Shown here piece after piece: positions 1 through 9,035 of a stretch of DNA of 64,000 nt (position 1 is its first letter; each line of letters begins with the position of its first letter). Source of the DNA: Arthrobacter sp. OV608 (GTDB taxonomy: Bacteria > Actinomycetota > Actinomycetes > Actinomycetales > Micrococcaceae); NCBI GenBank assembly GCA_900110595.1, contig FOEZ01000001.1:62001-126000 (forward strand), read 5' to 3'. The notes under the pieces are model-generated. The model was not told the origin of the DNA. It searched no databases and worked only from the letters and a program-made list of their open reading frames with translations. The position numbers and the translations under genes are program-made.

Positions 1-90
1 CGCGCTGTGTACTCCATGACGTTCAACAGCTACGCCGAGGTCCCGAAGGCTGTTGCCGACGAGATCATCCAGAAGACCCGCGGCGAATAG
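1..90 (+). CDS. fusA: Elongation factor G, C-terminal end (partial)
   Basis: The first 29 codons of the window read in frame to a TAG at 88-90 and match the conserved EF-G C-terminus (YSMTFNSYAEVPKAVADEII, then a short basic tail). EF-G is the GTPase that drives ribosome translocation in the cytoplasm. Only domain V is present because the gene starts outside the window. The position directly before tuf is the usual str-operon order (rpsL-rpsG-fusA-tuf), which supports the call. The gene looks intact up to its stop. Confidence 0.93.
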   Translation, partial: RAVYSMTFNSYAEVPKAVADEIIQKTRGE

Positions 91-182
91 TCTTTCGGAC
101 TTTCGCAGCGAACATATTCGGGTGCGCTTGCCGGCTTTCGGAAAGCACAGCCGGTGCAGGTGGCCGGGTTCGGTCGGATTCA

Positions 183-199
183 TCCGGTCAAGCCGGATC
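183..199. other. Short inverted repeat between fusA and tuf
   Basis: ATCCGG-tcaag-CCGGAT is a perfect 6-bp-arm hairpin about 95 bp after the fusA stop. No U-tract follows, so it is at best a weak terminator or an mRNA processing/stability element. Confidence 0.35.
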
Positions 200-255
200 C
201 CGGCCATCTGCACGAACAGGCTTCGGGGACTAGTATTAGTTCCTGAATCTGCAAT

Positions 256-285
256 TTCACCAATCCAAAGCCCCCCAAGTAGACT
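256..285 (+). promoter_or_regulatory. Candidate tuf promoter
   Basis: A TAGACT -10 hexamer at 280-285 is preceded, with an 18-bp spacer, by TTCACC at 256-261. Transcription would start near 292, giving a leader of about 60 nt before the tuf GTG. A separate tuf promoter in the fusA-tuf gap is common in bacteria. A second possible -10 (TAGTAT, 231-236) lies upstream. Judged by eye only. Confidence 0.45.
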
Positions 286-354
286 TACCTGAGTTTCTGC
301 CGCGACAAGCGCGGTCGAAGGGTATGTCATTTGAAAACGTTCTAGGAGGAACCT

Positions 355-1545
355 GTGGCAAAGGCAAAGTTCGAGCGGACTAAGCCGCACGTTAACATCG
401 GCACCATTGGTCACGTTGACCACGGTAAGACGACGTTGACGGCCGCCATTTCCAAGGTGCTGTACGACAAGTACCCGACTCTCAACGAGAAGCGTGACTT
501 CGCGTCGATCGACTCTGCTCCCGAAGAGCGTCAGCGCGGCATTACCATCAACATCTCCCACGTTGAGTACCAGACCGAGAAGCGCCACTACGCACACGTA
601 GACGCTCCGGGTCACGCTGACTACATCAAGAACATGATCACCGGTGCTGCCCAGATGGACGGTGCAATCCTCGTGGTTGCCGCCACTGACGGCCCGATGG
701 CACAGACCCGCGAGCACGTCCTGCTCGCCCGCCAGGTTGGTGTTCCCTACCTGCTGGTCGCACTGAACAAGTCCGACATGGTTGACGATGAGGAACTGCT
801 GGACCTCGTTGAAATGGAAGTTCGTGAGCTCCTGAGCTCGCAGGGCTTCGATGGCGACGAAGCACCGGTTGTCCGCGTTTCCGGCCTGAAGGCCCTGGAA
901 GGCGACCCCGAGTGGGTCAAGTCCGTTGAGGACCTGATGGCTGCTGTTGACGAGTCTGTTCCGGACCCCGTACGTGACCGTGACAAGCCGTTCCTGATGC
1001 CGATCGAGGACGTCTTCACCATCACCGGCCGTGGCACCGTTGTTACGGGCCGCGCCGAGCGTGGAACCCTCGCCATCAACTCCGAGGTCGAAATCGTCGG
1101 CATCCGCCCGGTCCAGAAGACCACGGTTACCGGTATCGAGATGTTCCACAAGCAGCTCGACGAAGCATGGGCCGGCGAGAACTGTGGCCTCCTGCTCCGC
1201 GGTCTGAAGCGCGATGACGTAGAGCGTGGCCAGGTTGTCGTCAAGCCGGGTTCCATCACCCCGCACACCGACTTCGAGGCTAACGTCTACATCCTCTCCA
1301 AGGACGAAGGCGGACGTCACAACCCGTTCTACTCCAACTACCGCCCGCAGTTCTACTTCCGTACCACGGACGTAACCGGCGTTATCACCCTGCCCGAGGG
1401 CACGGAAATGGTTATGCCTGGCGACAACACTGAGATGACCGTTGCGCTCATCCAGCCCATCGCTATGGAAGAGGGCCTCGGCTTCGCAATCCGCGAAGGC
1501 GGCCGCACCGTTGGTTCAGGACGCGTTACCAAGATCATCAAGTAA
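355..1545 (+). CDS. tuf: Elongation factor Tu
   Basis: This 396-residue GTPase carries aminoacyl-tRNA to the ribosomal A site. The P-loop GHVDHGKT (about residues 19-26), DAPGH (G3), NKSD (G4) and the C-terminal beta-barrel domains are all present, and the length is typical. The GTG start at 355 follows a strong AGGAGGA Shine-Dalgarno at 344-350. It lies downstream of fusA with its own candidate promoter and ends at a strong intrinsic terminator, so it closes the str operon. Nothing unusual was seen. Confidence 0.99.
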   Translation: MAKAKFERTKPHVNIGTIGHVDHGKTTLTAAISKVLYDKYPTLNEKRDFASIDSAPEERQRGITINISHVEYQTEKRHYAHVDAPGHADYIKNMITGAAQMDGAILVVAATDGPMAQTREHVLLARQVGVPYLLVALNKSDMVDDEELLDLVEMEVRELLSSQGFDGDEAPVVRVSGLKALEGDPEWVKSVEDLMAAVDESVPDPVRDRDKPFLMPIEDVFTITGRGTVVTGRAERGTLAINSEVEIVGIRPVQKTTVTGIEMFHKQLDEAWAGENCGLLLRGLKRDDVERGQVVVKPGSITPHTDFEANVYILSKDEGGRHNPFYSNYRPQFYFRTTDVTGVITLPEGTEMVMPGDNTEMTVALIQPIAMEEGLGFAIREGGRTVGSGRVTKIIK

Positions 1546-1562
1546 TTCTTGTTGAACTAAAG

Positions 1563-1598
1563 AACGGCCCCGCTGCATCTGCAGCGGGGCCGTTTTTT
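1563..1598 (+). terminator. Intrinsic terminator after tuf
   Basis: A perfect 14-bp GC-rich stem (1563-1576 with 1581-1594), a 4-nt loop (atct) and a run of six T form a textbook rho-independent terminator 17 bp after the tuf stop. Confidence 0.96.
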
Positions 1599-1645
1599 GC
1601 GTTAAGAGGCGCCTGATATGGTTGCCGGACCGAAAGGAGTTCACC

Positions 1646-1771
1646 ATGGGATGGCTTATCTTCCTGATCATCGCGGTTGCGGTGGTGGCCGGCGTGTTCT
1701 GGGCCAAGAAGCATTTCCGCCACGAGATTGACCGCGCCAAGCGGATCAACCGGGCGAACAAGAACCAGTAG
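1646..1771 (+). CDS. Small single-pass membrane protein, unknown function
   Basis: This ORF encodes 41 residues. ATG at 1646 is preceded by AAAGGAG (1634-1640), a good ribosome binding site. The product begins with MGWLIFLIIAVAVVAGVFWA, one hydrophobic helix, followed by a very basic tail rich in Lys, Arg and Asn. That shape (N-out helix, cationic cytoplasmic tail) is common among actinobacterial small membrane proteins. It stands alone between the tuf terminator and the convergent GH1 gene. I do not recognise the family. A real gene is favoured by the Shine-Dalgarno and the clean hydrophobic profile, but the shortness leaves doubt. Confidence 0.6.
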   Translation: MGWLIFLIIAVAVVAGVFWAKKHFRHEIDRAKRINRANKNQ

Positions 1772-1784
1772 GAGGGCGGCGCGG

Positions 1785-3221
1785 TCAGCCGTGCAGCGCC
1801 CGCCGCGCCTTGCTCAACTCCTGGTACCAGTAGAACGACTGCTTGGGCGTCCGCTCGAGTGTCTCAAAGTCCACGTGGATCAGGCCGAACCGCTGCGAGT
1901 ACCCGGCGGCCCATTCAAAATTATCCATCAGGGTCCACACGTAGTAGCCGCGCAGGTCTACACCTGAGGCAGGGCCGCCGGGAGCCGTCGCGTCCAGCGC
2001 AGCCCGCAGGTGCGAGGCCAGGTACTGCACCCGATCCTCATCCTGGAGCGGGCCGGACACCCGGTCAGGTTCCGGGAAGCTCGCTCCGCCTTCGGTGATG
2101 TATACCGGCGGCAGCGCGTCCCCGTAACGGTCTTGGAGTTCCTTCAGCAGGACGCCCAGGTGGTCGGGCGCCACCGGCCAGCCGAACCCTGTGCTGTCGT
2201 ATTCCGGATATCCCACTTCGTGGAAGGGCAGCCGGGCTACCGCCTTGTGCGTGTTGGCCGGAATCGGGGTCACCCCGCGGCCCAGCGCCACCTTCACCGG
2301 GAAATAGTAGTTGAGGCCGTAGAAATCCAGTGGCTGGTGGATGGTCCGCAGGTCGGCATCGGAGATCCGCCCGATGGAGCGCAGCCACGGCCTGGCATAC
2401 AACGGCAGGCTGGGGTACCGGCCCAAGAGCACGGGGTCCGCGTAGATCCTGTTCATCAGCAGGTCGTACATCCTGGCCACCAGCCTGTCGCCGGGTTTCC
2501 AGGTGGCCGGACGGACAGGGGAGTGCAGATTGGTGACTCCCACACCCCCCTTGACGCCGGCCGCGCGGAGGGCCTGCGCGCCCAGCCCATGGGCAAGGAG
2601 CTGGTGGTGGATGGACGGAAGGGCGTCAAACATCAGGGCATGGCCGGGGGCATGGACCCCCAGGGCATAACCGTTCAACGTCACTGAAACAGGTTCGTTG
2701 AGGGTGACCCACTGCGCTACACGGTCCCCGTAGCGTGCTCCGGCGGCAGCGGCATAGTCACCAAAGCGTAGCGCCGTCTCACGGTTCATCCAGCCGCCAC
2801 GGTGTTCCAGGGGCAAGGGAGTGTCCCAGTGGTAGAGCGTGGCCATAGGGGAGATCCCGGCCTCCAGGAGCTGGTCTATCAGCCGGTCGTAGAAATCCAG
2901 CCCTTCTGCGTTGAAGCTTCCGCGGCCGTCCGGCTGGATCCTCGGCCAGGACAAGGAGAAGCGGTAGGAGCCCACGCCCAGGTCCTGCAGCAGGGCAATG
3001 TCCTCCGGCAGGCGGTTGTAGTGGTCGCAGGCCACGGCGGGGGAGTGCCCGTCCATGATGGCGCCGGGCTTCTCTGCGAAGGCGTCCCAGCCGGACGGTC
3101 CCCGGCCTCCCGCAGTAAGGGCTCCTTCGATCTGAAAGGCGGCGGCTGCGACGCCTAAAGTGAACGACGGCGGCATGCGGCTGGCCAGTTCGGTCACGGA
3201 TTCGGTGCTTTCCAGCGTCAT
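1785..3221 (-). CDS. GH1 family beta-glucosidase
   Basis: This 478-residue protein has the length of a full GH1 (beta/alpha)8 barrel. Such enzymes hydrolyse beta-glucosides or beta-galactosides by a retaining mechanism, usually in the cytoplasm on imported disaccharides. The acid/base glutamate is in TLNEP (E176), and the nucleophile is in YITEGG (E377), where the usual TENG reads TEGG. No signal peptide is seen. I chose ATG 3221, although the frame is open further upstream, because a -35/-10 pair sits directly in front of it and the GH1 fold starts soon after. It is a single gene convergent with the 41-residue ORF. Substrate preference cannot be read from the sequence. Confidence 0.9.
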   Translation of the reverse strand: MTLESTESVTELASRMPPSFTLGVAAAAFQIEGALTAGGRGPSGWDAFAEKPGAIMDGHSPAVACDHYNRLPEDIALLQDLGVGSYRFSLSWPRIQPDGRGSFNAEGLDFYDRLIDQLLEAGISPMATLYHWDTPLPLEHRGGWMNRETALRFGDYAAAAGARYGDRVAQWVTLNEPVSVTLNGYALGVHAPGHALMFDALPSIHHQLLAHGLGAQALRAAGVKGGVGVTNLHSPVRPATWKPGDRLVARMYDLLMNRIYADPVLLGRYPSLPLYARPWLRSIGRISDADLRTIHQPLDFYGLNYYFPVKVALGRGVTPIPANTHKAVARLPFHEVGYPEYDSTGFGWPVAPDHLGVLLKELQDRYGDALPPVYITEGGASFPEPDRVSGPLQDEDRVQYLASHLRAALDATAPGGPASGVDLRGYYVWTLMDNFEWAAGYSQRFGLIHVDFETLERTPKQSFYWYQELSKARRALHG

Positions 3222-3256
3222 GCCCCTATCATCCGTTCCGGGATAGCCGTTGGCAA
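3222..3256 (-). promoter_or_regulatory. Promoter of the GH1 gene, leaderless layout
   Basis: On the minus strand TTGCCA (3251-3256), a 17-bp spacer and GATGAT (3228-3233) lie so that the -10 ends six bases before the ATG at 3221. Transcription would start at or next to the start codon, so the mRNA would have almost no leader. Confidence 0.55.
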
Positions 3257-3289
3257 TGACCCCTCCAGCGGCCCCCGGAATAGGCCCAA

Positions 3290-3605
3290 TTCGCATCTGG
3301 GCCCAAATTCCGGCATACTAGATGAGTTGTTCAAGCGCTTCTTCGTGTCCCGATCCGGATAATGCCGGATGCCAGGGTCCAAGTGGAAGACCAAACATAA
3401 CCCACCCCCATGGAATTGCGGATTTGTATGCGTGCCAAGCGCGACACGCCCGACCGCGGGGGTCGGTTGCGCCGGCAAGGTGAGGAACCCGGATTCATCC
3501 GGATTCAGTTTGTGCGGCGGGTGGTAGTTACGACTTCAAATGCTTCGGCAGCCATACAACACGTAAGTAAACAGAGCAGCATTTACTGAAAGAGAGTCAG
3601 GCGAC
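3290..3605 (+). promoter_or_regulatory. Promoter and long leader of the S10 operon
   Basis: This gap of about 380 bp (from the GH1 start to rpsJ) contains no convincing gene. TTCGCA (3290-3295) and CATACT (3314-3319) with an 18-bp spacer could form a promoter, which would give a leader of about 280 nt before rpsJ. A GC-rich dyad CCGACC-gcggg-GGTCGG near 3450 could fold in that leader. S10 operons are autoregulated through their leaders in other bacteria; whether that holds here is inference. Confidence 0.4.
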
Positions 3606-3914
3606 ATGGCGGGACAAAAAATCCGCATCCGGCTGAAGTCATACGACCACGAGGTCATTGACACTTCAGCACGGAAGATCGTTGAGACGGTCACGCGCGC
3701 AGGCGCAACGGTAGTGGGCCCCGTGCCGCTGCCGACGGAGAAGAACGTGTACTGCGTCATCCGCTCTCCGCACAAGTACAAAGACAGCCGCGAGCACTTC
3801 GAAATGCGCACGCACAAGCGTCTTATCGACATCATCGATCCCACGCCGAAGGCTGTTGACTCGCTCATGCGTCTCGACCTGCCGGCTGACGTGAACATCG
3901 AAATCAAGCTGTAG
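3606..3914 (+). CDS. rpsJ: 30S ribosomal protein S10
   Basis: 102 residues, the normal length. The N-terminus [19 protein letters not shown] and the conserved HKRLIDI segment identify S10, which sits in the 30S head and also serves as NusE in transcription antitermination. It is the first gene of a collinear S10 operon running to rpsQ. Start ATG 3606 follows a purine-rich stretch. The gene ends 17 bp before rplC. Confidence 0.98.
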   Translation: MAGQKIRIRLKSYDHEVIDTSARKIVETVTRAGATVVGPVPLPTEKNVYCVIRSPHKYKDSREHFEMRTHKRLIDIIDPTPKAVDSLMRLDLPADVNIEIKL

Positions 3915-3931
3915 GGAGGTGCTGAGAGACT

Positions 3932-4582
3932 ATGACCGCAACCCGTAACGTAAAGGGCCTGCTGGGCACGAAGCTCGGCATGACCCAGGTCTGGGACGAG
4001 AACAACAAGCTCATCCCCGTCACTGTGGTCCAGGCAGATTCGAACGTCATCACCCAGCTGCGCAACGCAGAAGCTGATGGCTACGTCGCCGTTCAGATCG
4101 GCTACGGCCAGATCGATCCCCGCAAGGTCACCAAGCCGCTGGCTGGTCACTTTGAAAAGGCAGGCGTCACGCCTCGCCGCCACGTCGTCGAACTCCGTAC
4201 CGCAGATGCTGCTGAGTACGAGCTGGGCCAGGAGCTCTCCGTAGAGGTCTTCGAAGCCGGCCAGAAGATCGACGTCATCGGCACCACCAAGGGTAAGGGC
4301 TTCGCCGGTGTTATGAAGCGTCACGGCTTCCACGGCGTTGGAGCTTCCCACGGTGCCCACAAGAACCACCGTAAGCCCGGTTCAATCGGTGGCGCATCCA
4401 CCCCGAGCCGCGTCTTCAAGGGCATGAAAATGGCCGGCCGCATGGGCGCCGTTCGTCACACCACGCTGAACCTCACGGTCCACGCGGTTGACGTCGAGAA
4501 GTCGCTGCTCCTTATCAAGGGTGCCGTTCCCGGCGCCCGCGGCCAGGTCGTCCTCGTACGCACCGCCGTGAAGGGAGCCTAG
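3932..4582 (+). CDS. rplC: 50S ribosomal protein L3
   Basis: 216 residues. The start [20 protein letters not shown] and the central [11 protein letters not shown] plus [15 protein letters not shown] loop, which reaches toward the peptidyl-transferase centre, identify L3, an early assembly protein of the 50S subunit. GGGAGGTG just after rpsJ provides the ribosome binding site. Only four bases separate its stop from the rplD start, so translation of the two is probably coupled. Confidence 0.98.
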   Translation: MTATRNVKGLLGTKLGMTQVWDENNKLIPVTVVQADSNVITQLRNAEADGYVAVQIGYGQIDPRKVTKPLAGHFEKAGVTPRRHVVELRTADAAEYELGQELSVEVFEAGQKIDVIGTTKGKGFAGVMKRHGFHGVGASHGAHKNHRKPGSIGGASTPSRVFKGMKMAGRMGAVRHTTLNLTVHAVDVEKSLLLIKGAVPGARGQVVLVRTAVKGA

Positions 4583-4586
4583 TTCA

Positions 4587-5210
4587 ATGGCTAACACTGT
4601 CCAGGTTGACCTGCCTGCAGAAATCTTCGACGTTCAGACCAACGTGCCGCTGCTGCACCAGGTTGTCGTTGCTCAGCTTGCTGCTGCTCGCCAGGGTACC
4701 CACAAGACCAAGACCCGCGCTGAAGTTTCCGGTGCAGGACGCAAGCCGTTCAAGCAGAAGGGCACCGGCCGCGCCCGTCAGGGTTCCATCCGTGCTCCGC
4801 ACATGACCGGCGGTGGCATTGTCCACGGTCCCACCCCGCGTGACTACAGCCAGCGCACCCCCAAGAAGATGATTGCTGCTGCACTGCGCGGCGCACTCTC
4901 TGACCGGGCACGCAACGGCCGCATCCACGTTGTCGCCGAACTGGTTGAAGGCGACAAGCCGTCCGCCAAGACTGCACTGGCAACGCTGCGCGGCGTGTCC
5001 GACCGCAAGAACCTGCTGGTCGTCATCGAGCGCGCCAACGATGTTGCAGCACTGTCCGTGCGCAACCTCGCCGGTGTTCACGTTCTGTACGCAGACCAGC
5101 TGAACACCTACGACGTTCTCGTGTCTGATGACGTTGTCTTCACCAAGGCTGCCTACGAAGCATTCGTTGCCGGCAAGGCAGTGGCAAAGAACGAGGAGGA
5201 TGCCAAGTGA
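4587..5210 (+). CDS. rplD: 50S ribosomal protein L4
   Basis: 207 residues. The extended loop with [17 protein letters not shown] lines the peptide exit tunnel and identifies L4. In enterobacteria L4 also represses its own S10 operon; nothing here shows whether that applies. The Shine-Dalgarno lies inside the end of rplC. Its TGA overlaps the GTG start of rplW by four bases (GTGA). Confidence 0.98.
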   Translation: MANTVQVDLPAEIFDVQTNVPLLHQVVVAQLAAARQGTHKTKTRAEVSGAGRKPFKQKGTGRARQGSIRAPHMTGGGIVHGPTPRDYSQRTPKKMIAAALRGALSDRARNGRIHVVAELVEGDKPSAKTALATLRGVSDRKNLLVVIERANDVAALSVRNLAGVHVLYADQLNTYDVLVSDDVVFTKAAYEAFVAGKAVAKNEEDAK

Positions 5211-5512
5211 GTGCAGCCACCATCAAGGATCCCCGCGACGTCGTGCTTGCACCCGTCGTGTCGGAAAAGAGCTACGGCCTGATCGACGAGGGCAAGTACA
5301 CCTTCCTGGTGGACCCCCGTTCGAACAAGACCGAGATCAAGCTGGCCGTGGAGAAGATTTTCTCCGTCAAGGTCGAATCGATCAACACCATCAACCGTGC
5401 CGGTAAGCGCAAGCGCACCAAATTCGGATGGGGTACCCGCAAGAACACCAAGCGTGCGATTGTCACCCTCAAAGAAGGCACTATCGACATCTTCGGCGGT
5501 CCGCTCTCGTAG
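5207..5512 (+). CDS. rplW: 50S ribosomal protein L23
   Basis: 101 residues. L23 lies at the exit of the peptide tunnel, where it docks SRP, trigger factor and the Sec translocon. [16 protein letters not shown] and the C-terminal FGGPLS are recognisable. The GTG start at 5207 overlaps the rplD stop, a translational coupling arrangement; the AACGAGGAGG just upstream is the ribosome binding site. Confidence 0.97.
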   Translation: MSAATIKDPRDVVLAPVVSEKSYGLIDEGKYTFLVDPRSNKTEIKLAVEKIFSVKVESINTINRAGKRKRTKFGWGTRKNTKRAIVTLKEGTIDIFGGPLS

Positions 5513-5541
5513 CGGAGACCACTTTAACGAGGAAATAAATT

Positions 5542-6381
5542 ATGGGAATCCGTAAATACAAGCCGACTACCCCGGGCCGTCGTGGCTCGAGCGTAGCGGA
5601 CTTCATTGAAATCACGCGGTCGACGCCGGAAAAGTCGTTGGTACGTCCGCTGCCCAAAAAGGGCGGCCGTAACAACACCGGTAAGATCACCACCCGTCAC
5701 AAGGGTGGCGGACACAAGCGCCAGTACCGTCTGATCGACTTCCGTCGCCACGACAAGGACGGCGTTGACGCCCGCGTTGCTGAAATCGAGTACGATCCGA
5801 ACCGCACGGCTCGCATCGCCCTCCTGCACTACGTTGATGGCACCAAGCGTTACATCATCGCCCCGAACAAGCTGTCCCAGGGTGACTTCGTAGAGGCCGG
5901 CGCCAACGCTGACATCAAGCCTGGCAACAACCTGCCCCTGCGCAACATCCCCGTGGGTACCGTTATCCACGCGGTGGAACTGCGTCCGGGTGGCGGCGCC
6001 AAGATGGGCCGTTCCGCTGGTGCGTCCATCCAGCTCGTTGCCAAGGAGGGCCGCTTCGCCCAGCTGCGTCTGCCCTCCGGCGAAATCCGCAACGTTGACG
6101 TGCGCTGCCGCGCAACCGTCGGCGAGGTTGGCAACGCCGAGCAGTCGAACATCAACTGGGGCAAGGCCGGCCGTATGCGCTGGAAGGGCGTCCGCCCGAC
6201 CGTCCGTGGTGTCGCCATGAACCCGGTTGACCACCCGCACGGTGGTGGTGAGGGTAAGACGTCCGGTGGACGTAACCCCGTCAACCCCAACGGTCAGCGC
6301 GAAGGCCGCACGCGCCGCCCCAACAAAGAGAGCGACAAGCTTATTGTTCGTCGCCGTCGTACTGGCAAGAACAAGCGATAG
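5542..6381 (+). CDS. rplB: 50S ribosomal protein L2
   Basis: 279 residues. L2 is the most conserved large-subunit protein and is needed for subunit joining and peptidyl transfer. The C-terminal motif [13 protein letters not shown], holding the histidine implicated in activity, is intact. ATG 5542 follows AACGAGGA in the 29-bp gap after rplW. Length and start agree with the family. Confidence 0.98.
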   Translation: MGIRKYKPTTPGRRGSSVADFIEITRSTPEKSLVRPLPKKGGRNNTGKITTRHKGGGHKRQYRLIDFRRHDKDGVDARVAEIEYDPNRTARIALLHYVDGTKRYIIAPNKLSQGDFVEAGANADIKPGNNLPLRNIPVGTVIHAVELRPGGGAKMGRSAGASIQLVAKEGRFAQLRLPSGEIRNVDVRCRATVGEVGNAEQSNINWGKAGRMRWKGVRPTVRGVAMNPVDHPHGGGEGKTSGGRNPVNPNGQREGRTRRPNKESDKLIVRRRRTGKNKR

Positions 6382-6393
6382 GAGCCTGGACAC

Positions 6394-6675
6394 ATGCCAC
6401 GCAGCCTGAAAAAAGGTCCTTTCGTTGACCAGCACCTCTTTGTGAAGGTAGCCAGGGAAAACGAAAAGGGCACCAAGAACGTCATCAAGACCTGGTCCCG
6501 CCGTTCGATGATCATCCCCGACATGCTCGGGCACACGATCGCCGTACACGACGGACGCAAGCACATCCCGGTGTTTGTCACTGAGTCGATGGTCGGGCAC
6601 AAGCTCGGCGAATTCGCTCCCACGCGGACATTCCGCGGCCATGTCAAGGACGACCGTAAGGGCAAGCGCCGCTAG
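6394..6675 (+). CDS. rpsS: 30S ribosomal protein S19
   Basis: 93 residues starting [19 protein letters not shown], characteristic of S19, which pairs with S13 at the 30S head near the A-site tRNA. It lies 12 bp after rplB with GGAGCC as ribosome binding site and ends in a lysine/arginine-rich tail. Confidence 0.98.
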   Translation: MPRSLKKGPFVDQHLFVKVARENEKGTKNVIKTWSRRSMIIPDMLGHTIAVHDGRKHIPVFVTESMVGHKLGEFAPTRTFRGHVKDDRKGKRR

Positions 6676-6713
6676 GCGCCTGCACTTACGTCAAAGACGA
6701 GAGAAGGAAAGCA

Positions 6714-7079
6714 ATGGAAGCCAAGGCAATTGCGCGTCACATCCGCGTAACGCCTATGAAGGCCCGGCGCGTCGTCAACCTTGTTCGTGGATTGCAAGCG
6801 AATGAGGCTCTGGCAATTCTGAAGTTTGCCCCCCAGGCAGCTTCGGAGCCGGTATTCAAGGTAGTTCAGTCGGCAATCTCCAACGCCCGGGTCCTCGCGG
6901 ACCGCGACGGCGTGGCGTTTGACGAAGGCGACCTCATCATCAGCGAAGCGTTTGTTGATGAAGGCCCGACCATGAAGCGGTTCCAGCCGCGTGCCCAGGG
7001 TCGTGCATTTCAGATCAAGAAGCGCACCAGCCACATCACCGTGGTAGTCGCTACCCCGGAGAAAGAGGAGGCTCGCTAA
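6714..7079 (+). CDS. rplV: 50S ribosomal protein L22
   Basis: 121 residues. L22 extends a beta-hairpin into the exit tunnel, and mutations there give macrolide resistance in other bacteria. [17 protein letters not shown] and the C-terminal [10 protein letters not shown] are typical. The GAGAAGGAAAG before ATG 6714 is the ribosome binding site. The stop abuts the GTG of rpsC with no gap. Confidence 0.98.
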   Translation: MEAKAIARHIRVTPMKARRVVNLVRGLQANEALAILKFAPQAASEPVFKVVQSAISNARVLADRDGVAFDEGDLIISEAFVDEGPTMKRFQPRAQGRAFQIKKRTSHITVVVATPEKEEAR

Positions 7080-7913
7080 GTGGGACAGAAAGTAAACCCG
7101 CACGGGTTCCGACTCGGCATCACCACCGATCACGTATCGCACTGGTTCGCTGACAGCACCAAGGCCGGCCAGCGGTACAAGGACTTCGTTCGCGAAGACA
7201 TCCGCATCCGCCAGCTCATGTCCACGGGCATGGAGCGCGCCGGTATCGCCAAGGTTGAGATCGAGCGCACCCGTGACCGTGTCCGCGTGGACATCCACAC
7301 GGCCCGCCCGGGCATCGTCATCGGCCGCCGTGGAGCAGAAGCAGACCGCATCCGCGGCGAGCTCGAAAAGCTCACCGGCAAGCAGGTTCAGCTGAACATC
7401 CTCGAGGTCAAGAACCCCGAGATGGAAGCACAGCTTGTTGCCCAGGGCGTTGCTGAGCAGCTGACTTCACGTGTGGCTTTCCGCCGCGCCATGAAGAAGG
7501 CCATGCAGTCCGCACAGCGGGCAGGTGCCAAGGGCATCCGTATCGCCTGCTCCGGTCGACTGGGTGGCGCTGAAATGTCCCGCTCGGAGTTCTACCGCGA
7601 AGGCCGTGTGCCCCTGCACACCCTCCGCGCGAACATCGACTACGGCTTCTACGAAGCCAAGACCACCTTCGGCCGCATTGGCGTGAAGGTCTGGATCTAC
7701 AAGGGTGACGTCACCGCCAAGGAACTGGCCCAGCAGGCCGCTTCCGCCCCGTCCCGTGGCCGCGGTCCGAGCGACCGTCCGGGCCGCCCGGGTGGCGCTG
7801 ACCGTGGTGACCGCCGCCGTCGCAACGACCGTCCGGCCGCCGAAGCAGCTCCCGCTGCAGAGGCTCCGGCAGCTGAAGCTGCTGCTCCCGCAGCAGAAGG
7901 AGGACAGGCTTAA
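7080..7913 (+). CDS. rpsC: 30S ribosomal protein S3 with long C-terminal tail
   Basis: 277 residues, longer than the usual 210-240. The N-terminal [13 protein letters not shown], the KH type 2 domain with [17 protein letters not shown] (about 77-93) and the C-terminal GVKVWIYKG identify S3, an mRNA-entry protein of the 30S head. Beyond about residue 215 the protein is low complexity: an Arg/Gly/Asp-rich part, then an Ala/Pro/Glu repeat. Such tails are common in actinobacterial S3. GTG at 7080 directly follows the rplV stop, and rplP starts immediately after. Confidence 0.98.
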   Translation: MGQKVNPHGFRLGITTDHVSHWFADSTKAGQRYKDFVREDIRIRQLMSTGMERAGIAKVEIERTRDRVRVDIHTARPGIVIGRRGAEADRIRGELEKLTGKQVQLNILEVKNPEMEAQLVAQGVAEQLTSRVAFRRAMKKAMQSAQRAGAKGIRIACSGRLGGAEMSRSEFYREGRVPLHTLRANIDYGFYEAKTTFGRIGVKVWIYKGDVTAKELAQQAASAPSRGRGPSDRPGRPGGADRGDRRRRNDRPAAEAAPAAEAPAAEAAAPAAEGGQA

Positions 7914-8330
7914 ATGCTTATCCCACGTCGAGTCAAGCACCGTAAGCAGCACCACCCGGGTCGTTCCGGCGCTGCTACGGGCGGCACCAAGGTCACTTTC
8001 GGTGAGTACGGCATCCAGGCCCTGAGCCCGGCATACGTCACCAACCGTCAGATCGAATCCGCCCGTATCGCGATGACCCGCCACATCAAGCGTGGCGGTA
8101 AGGTCTGGATCAACATCTACCCGGACCGTCCCCTCACCAAGAAGCCTGCCGAAACCCGCATGGGTTCCGGTAAGGGTTCACCGGAATGGTGGGTCGCAAA
8201 CGTCAAGCCGGGCCGGGTTCTCTTTGAGATCTCCGGCGTCGAAGAATCGGTAGCACGCGAGGCCCTGCGCCTGGCAATCCACAAGCTCCCGTTGAAGGCA
8301 CGCATTCTGCGTCGCGAAGGTGGTGAATAG
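7914..8330 (+). CDS. rplP: 50S ribosomal protein L16
   Basis: 138 residues. [19 protein letters not shown] and [17 protein letters not shown] identify L16, which organises the A-site region of the 50S subunit. It starts directly after the rpsC stop, with AAGGAGGACAGG inside the end of rpsC as ribosome binding site. Confidence 0.98.
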   Translation: MLIPRRVKHRKQHHPGRSGAATGGTKVTFGEYGIQALSPAYVTNRQIESARIAMTRHIKRGGKVWINIYPDRPLTKKPAETRMGSGKGSPEWWVANVKPGRVLFEISGVEESVAREALRLAIHKLPLKARILRREGGE

Positions 8331-8332
8331 AA

Positions 8333-8662
8333 ATGGCAGTAGGATCCAAGGATCTGGCTCCCGCACAGCTGGACGGTTTCGACAACGAGCGTCTCGTTGA
8401 AGAACTCCGCAAGGCCAAGGAAGAGCTGTTCAACCTGCGTTTCCAGTCCGCCACCGGACAGCTGGAGAACCACGGCAGGCTGCGCGCGGTAAAGAAGGAC
8501 ATCGCCCGCATCTACACCGTTCTCCGTGAGCGCGAGCTGGGCATTCGTGCTGAGGTTGCCGCACCTGTTGTGGAAGCCAAAGAAGAGAAGAAGTCCAAGA
8601 AGGCTGCAACCAAGAAGGCCGAGAAGGCTGAAACGGTTGAGACCGAGGAGGATGCCAAGTGA
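8333..8662 (+). CDS. rpmC: 50S ribosomal protein L29 with C-terminal extension
   Basis: 109 residues. L29 proper, a two-helix protein at the tunnel exit, is about 65-80 residues and is recognisable here from residue 8 to about 75 ([20 protein letters not shown]). The last 35 residues are a Lys/Glu/Ala-rich extension with no known fold. It lies 2 bp after rplP and overlaps the rpsQ GTG by four bases. Confidence 0.96.
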   Translation: MAVGSKDLAPAQLDGFDNERLVEELRKAKEELFNLRFQSATGQLENHGRLRAVKKDIARIYTVLRERELGIRAEVAAPVVEAKEEKKSKKAATKKAEKAETVETEEDAK

Positions 8663-8964
8663 GTGAAAAGGACCAGAACGTGACGGAAACTGCTACCGCA
8701 GCCACGGCTGAGCAGCGCGGTTACCGCAAGACGCGTCGCGGCTACGTGGTCTCGGACAAGATGGAAAAGACCATCGTTGTCCAGGTTGAAGACCGCGTGA
8801 AGCACGCGCTGTACGGCAAGGTCATCCGCCGTACCTCCAAGGTCAAGGCGCACGACGAAGAGAACACCGCCGGCATCGGCGACCTCGTTGTCATCGCCGA
8901 GACCCGTCCGCTGTCCGCCACCAAGAACTGGCGGCTCGTGGAAATCCTCGAGAAGGCCAAGTAG
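8659..8964 (+). CDS. rpsQ: 30S ribosomal protein S17
   Basis: 101 residues. The OB-fold of S17 begins at about residue 22 ([20 protein letters not shown]). An acidic Thr/Ala-rich N-terminal extension precedes it when the overlapping GTG at 8659 is used. GAGGAGG inside rpmC serves as ribosome binding site and supports that start. It is the last gene of this transcription unit; a terminator follows 16 bp after its stop. Confidence 0.96.
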   Translation: MSEKDQNVTETATAATAEQRGYRKTRRGYVVSDKMEKTIVVQVEDRVKHALYGKVIRRTSKVKAHDEENTAGIGDLVVIAETRPLSATKNWRLVEILEKAK

Positions 8965-8980
8965 CACCTGCTGCTTCGCC

Positions 8981-9020
8981 GGAAGCCCCTGCTCCTTTCG
9001 GAGCGGGGGCTTCCTCGTTT
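8981..9020 (+). terminator. Intrinsic terminator closing the S10 operon
   Basis: A 15-bp stem (8981-8995 with 9000-9014, one U-G pair), a 4-nt loop and a short T-containing run (tcgttt) follow rpsQ. It separates the S10 genes from the spc genes, which many bacteria transcribe together. Confidence 0.85.
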
Positions 9021-9035
9021 AACCGGCGTCTCCCG

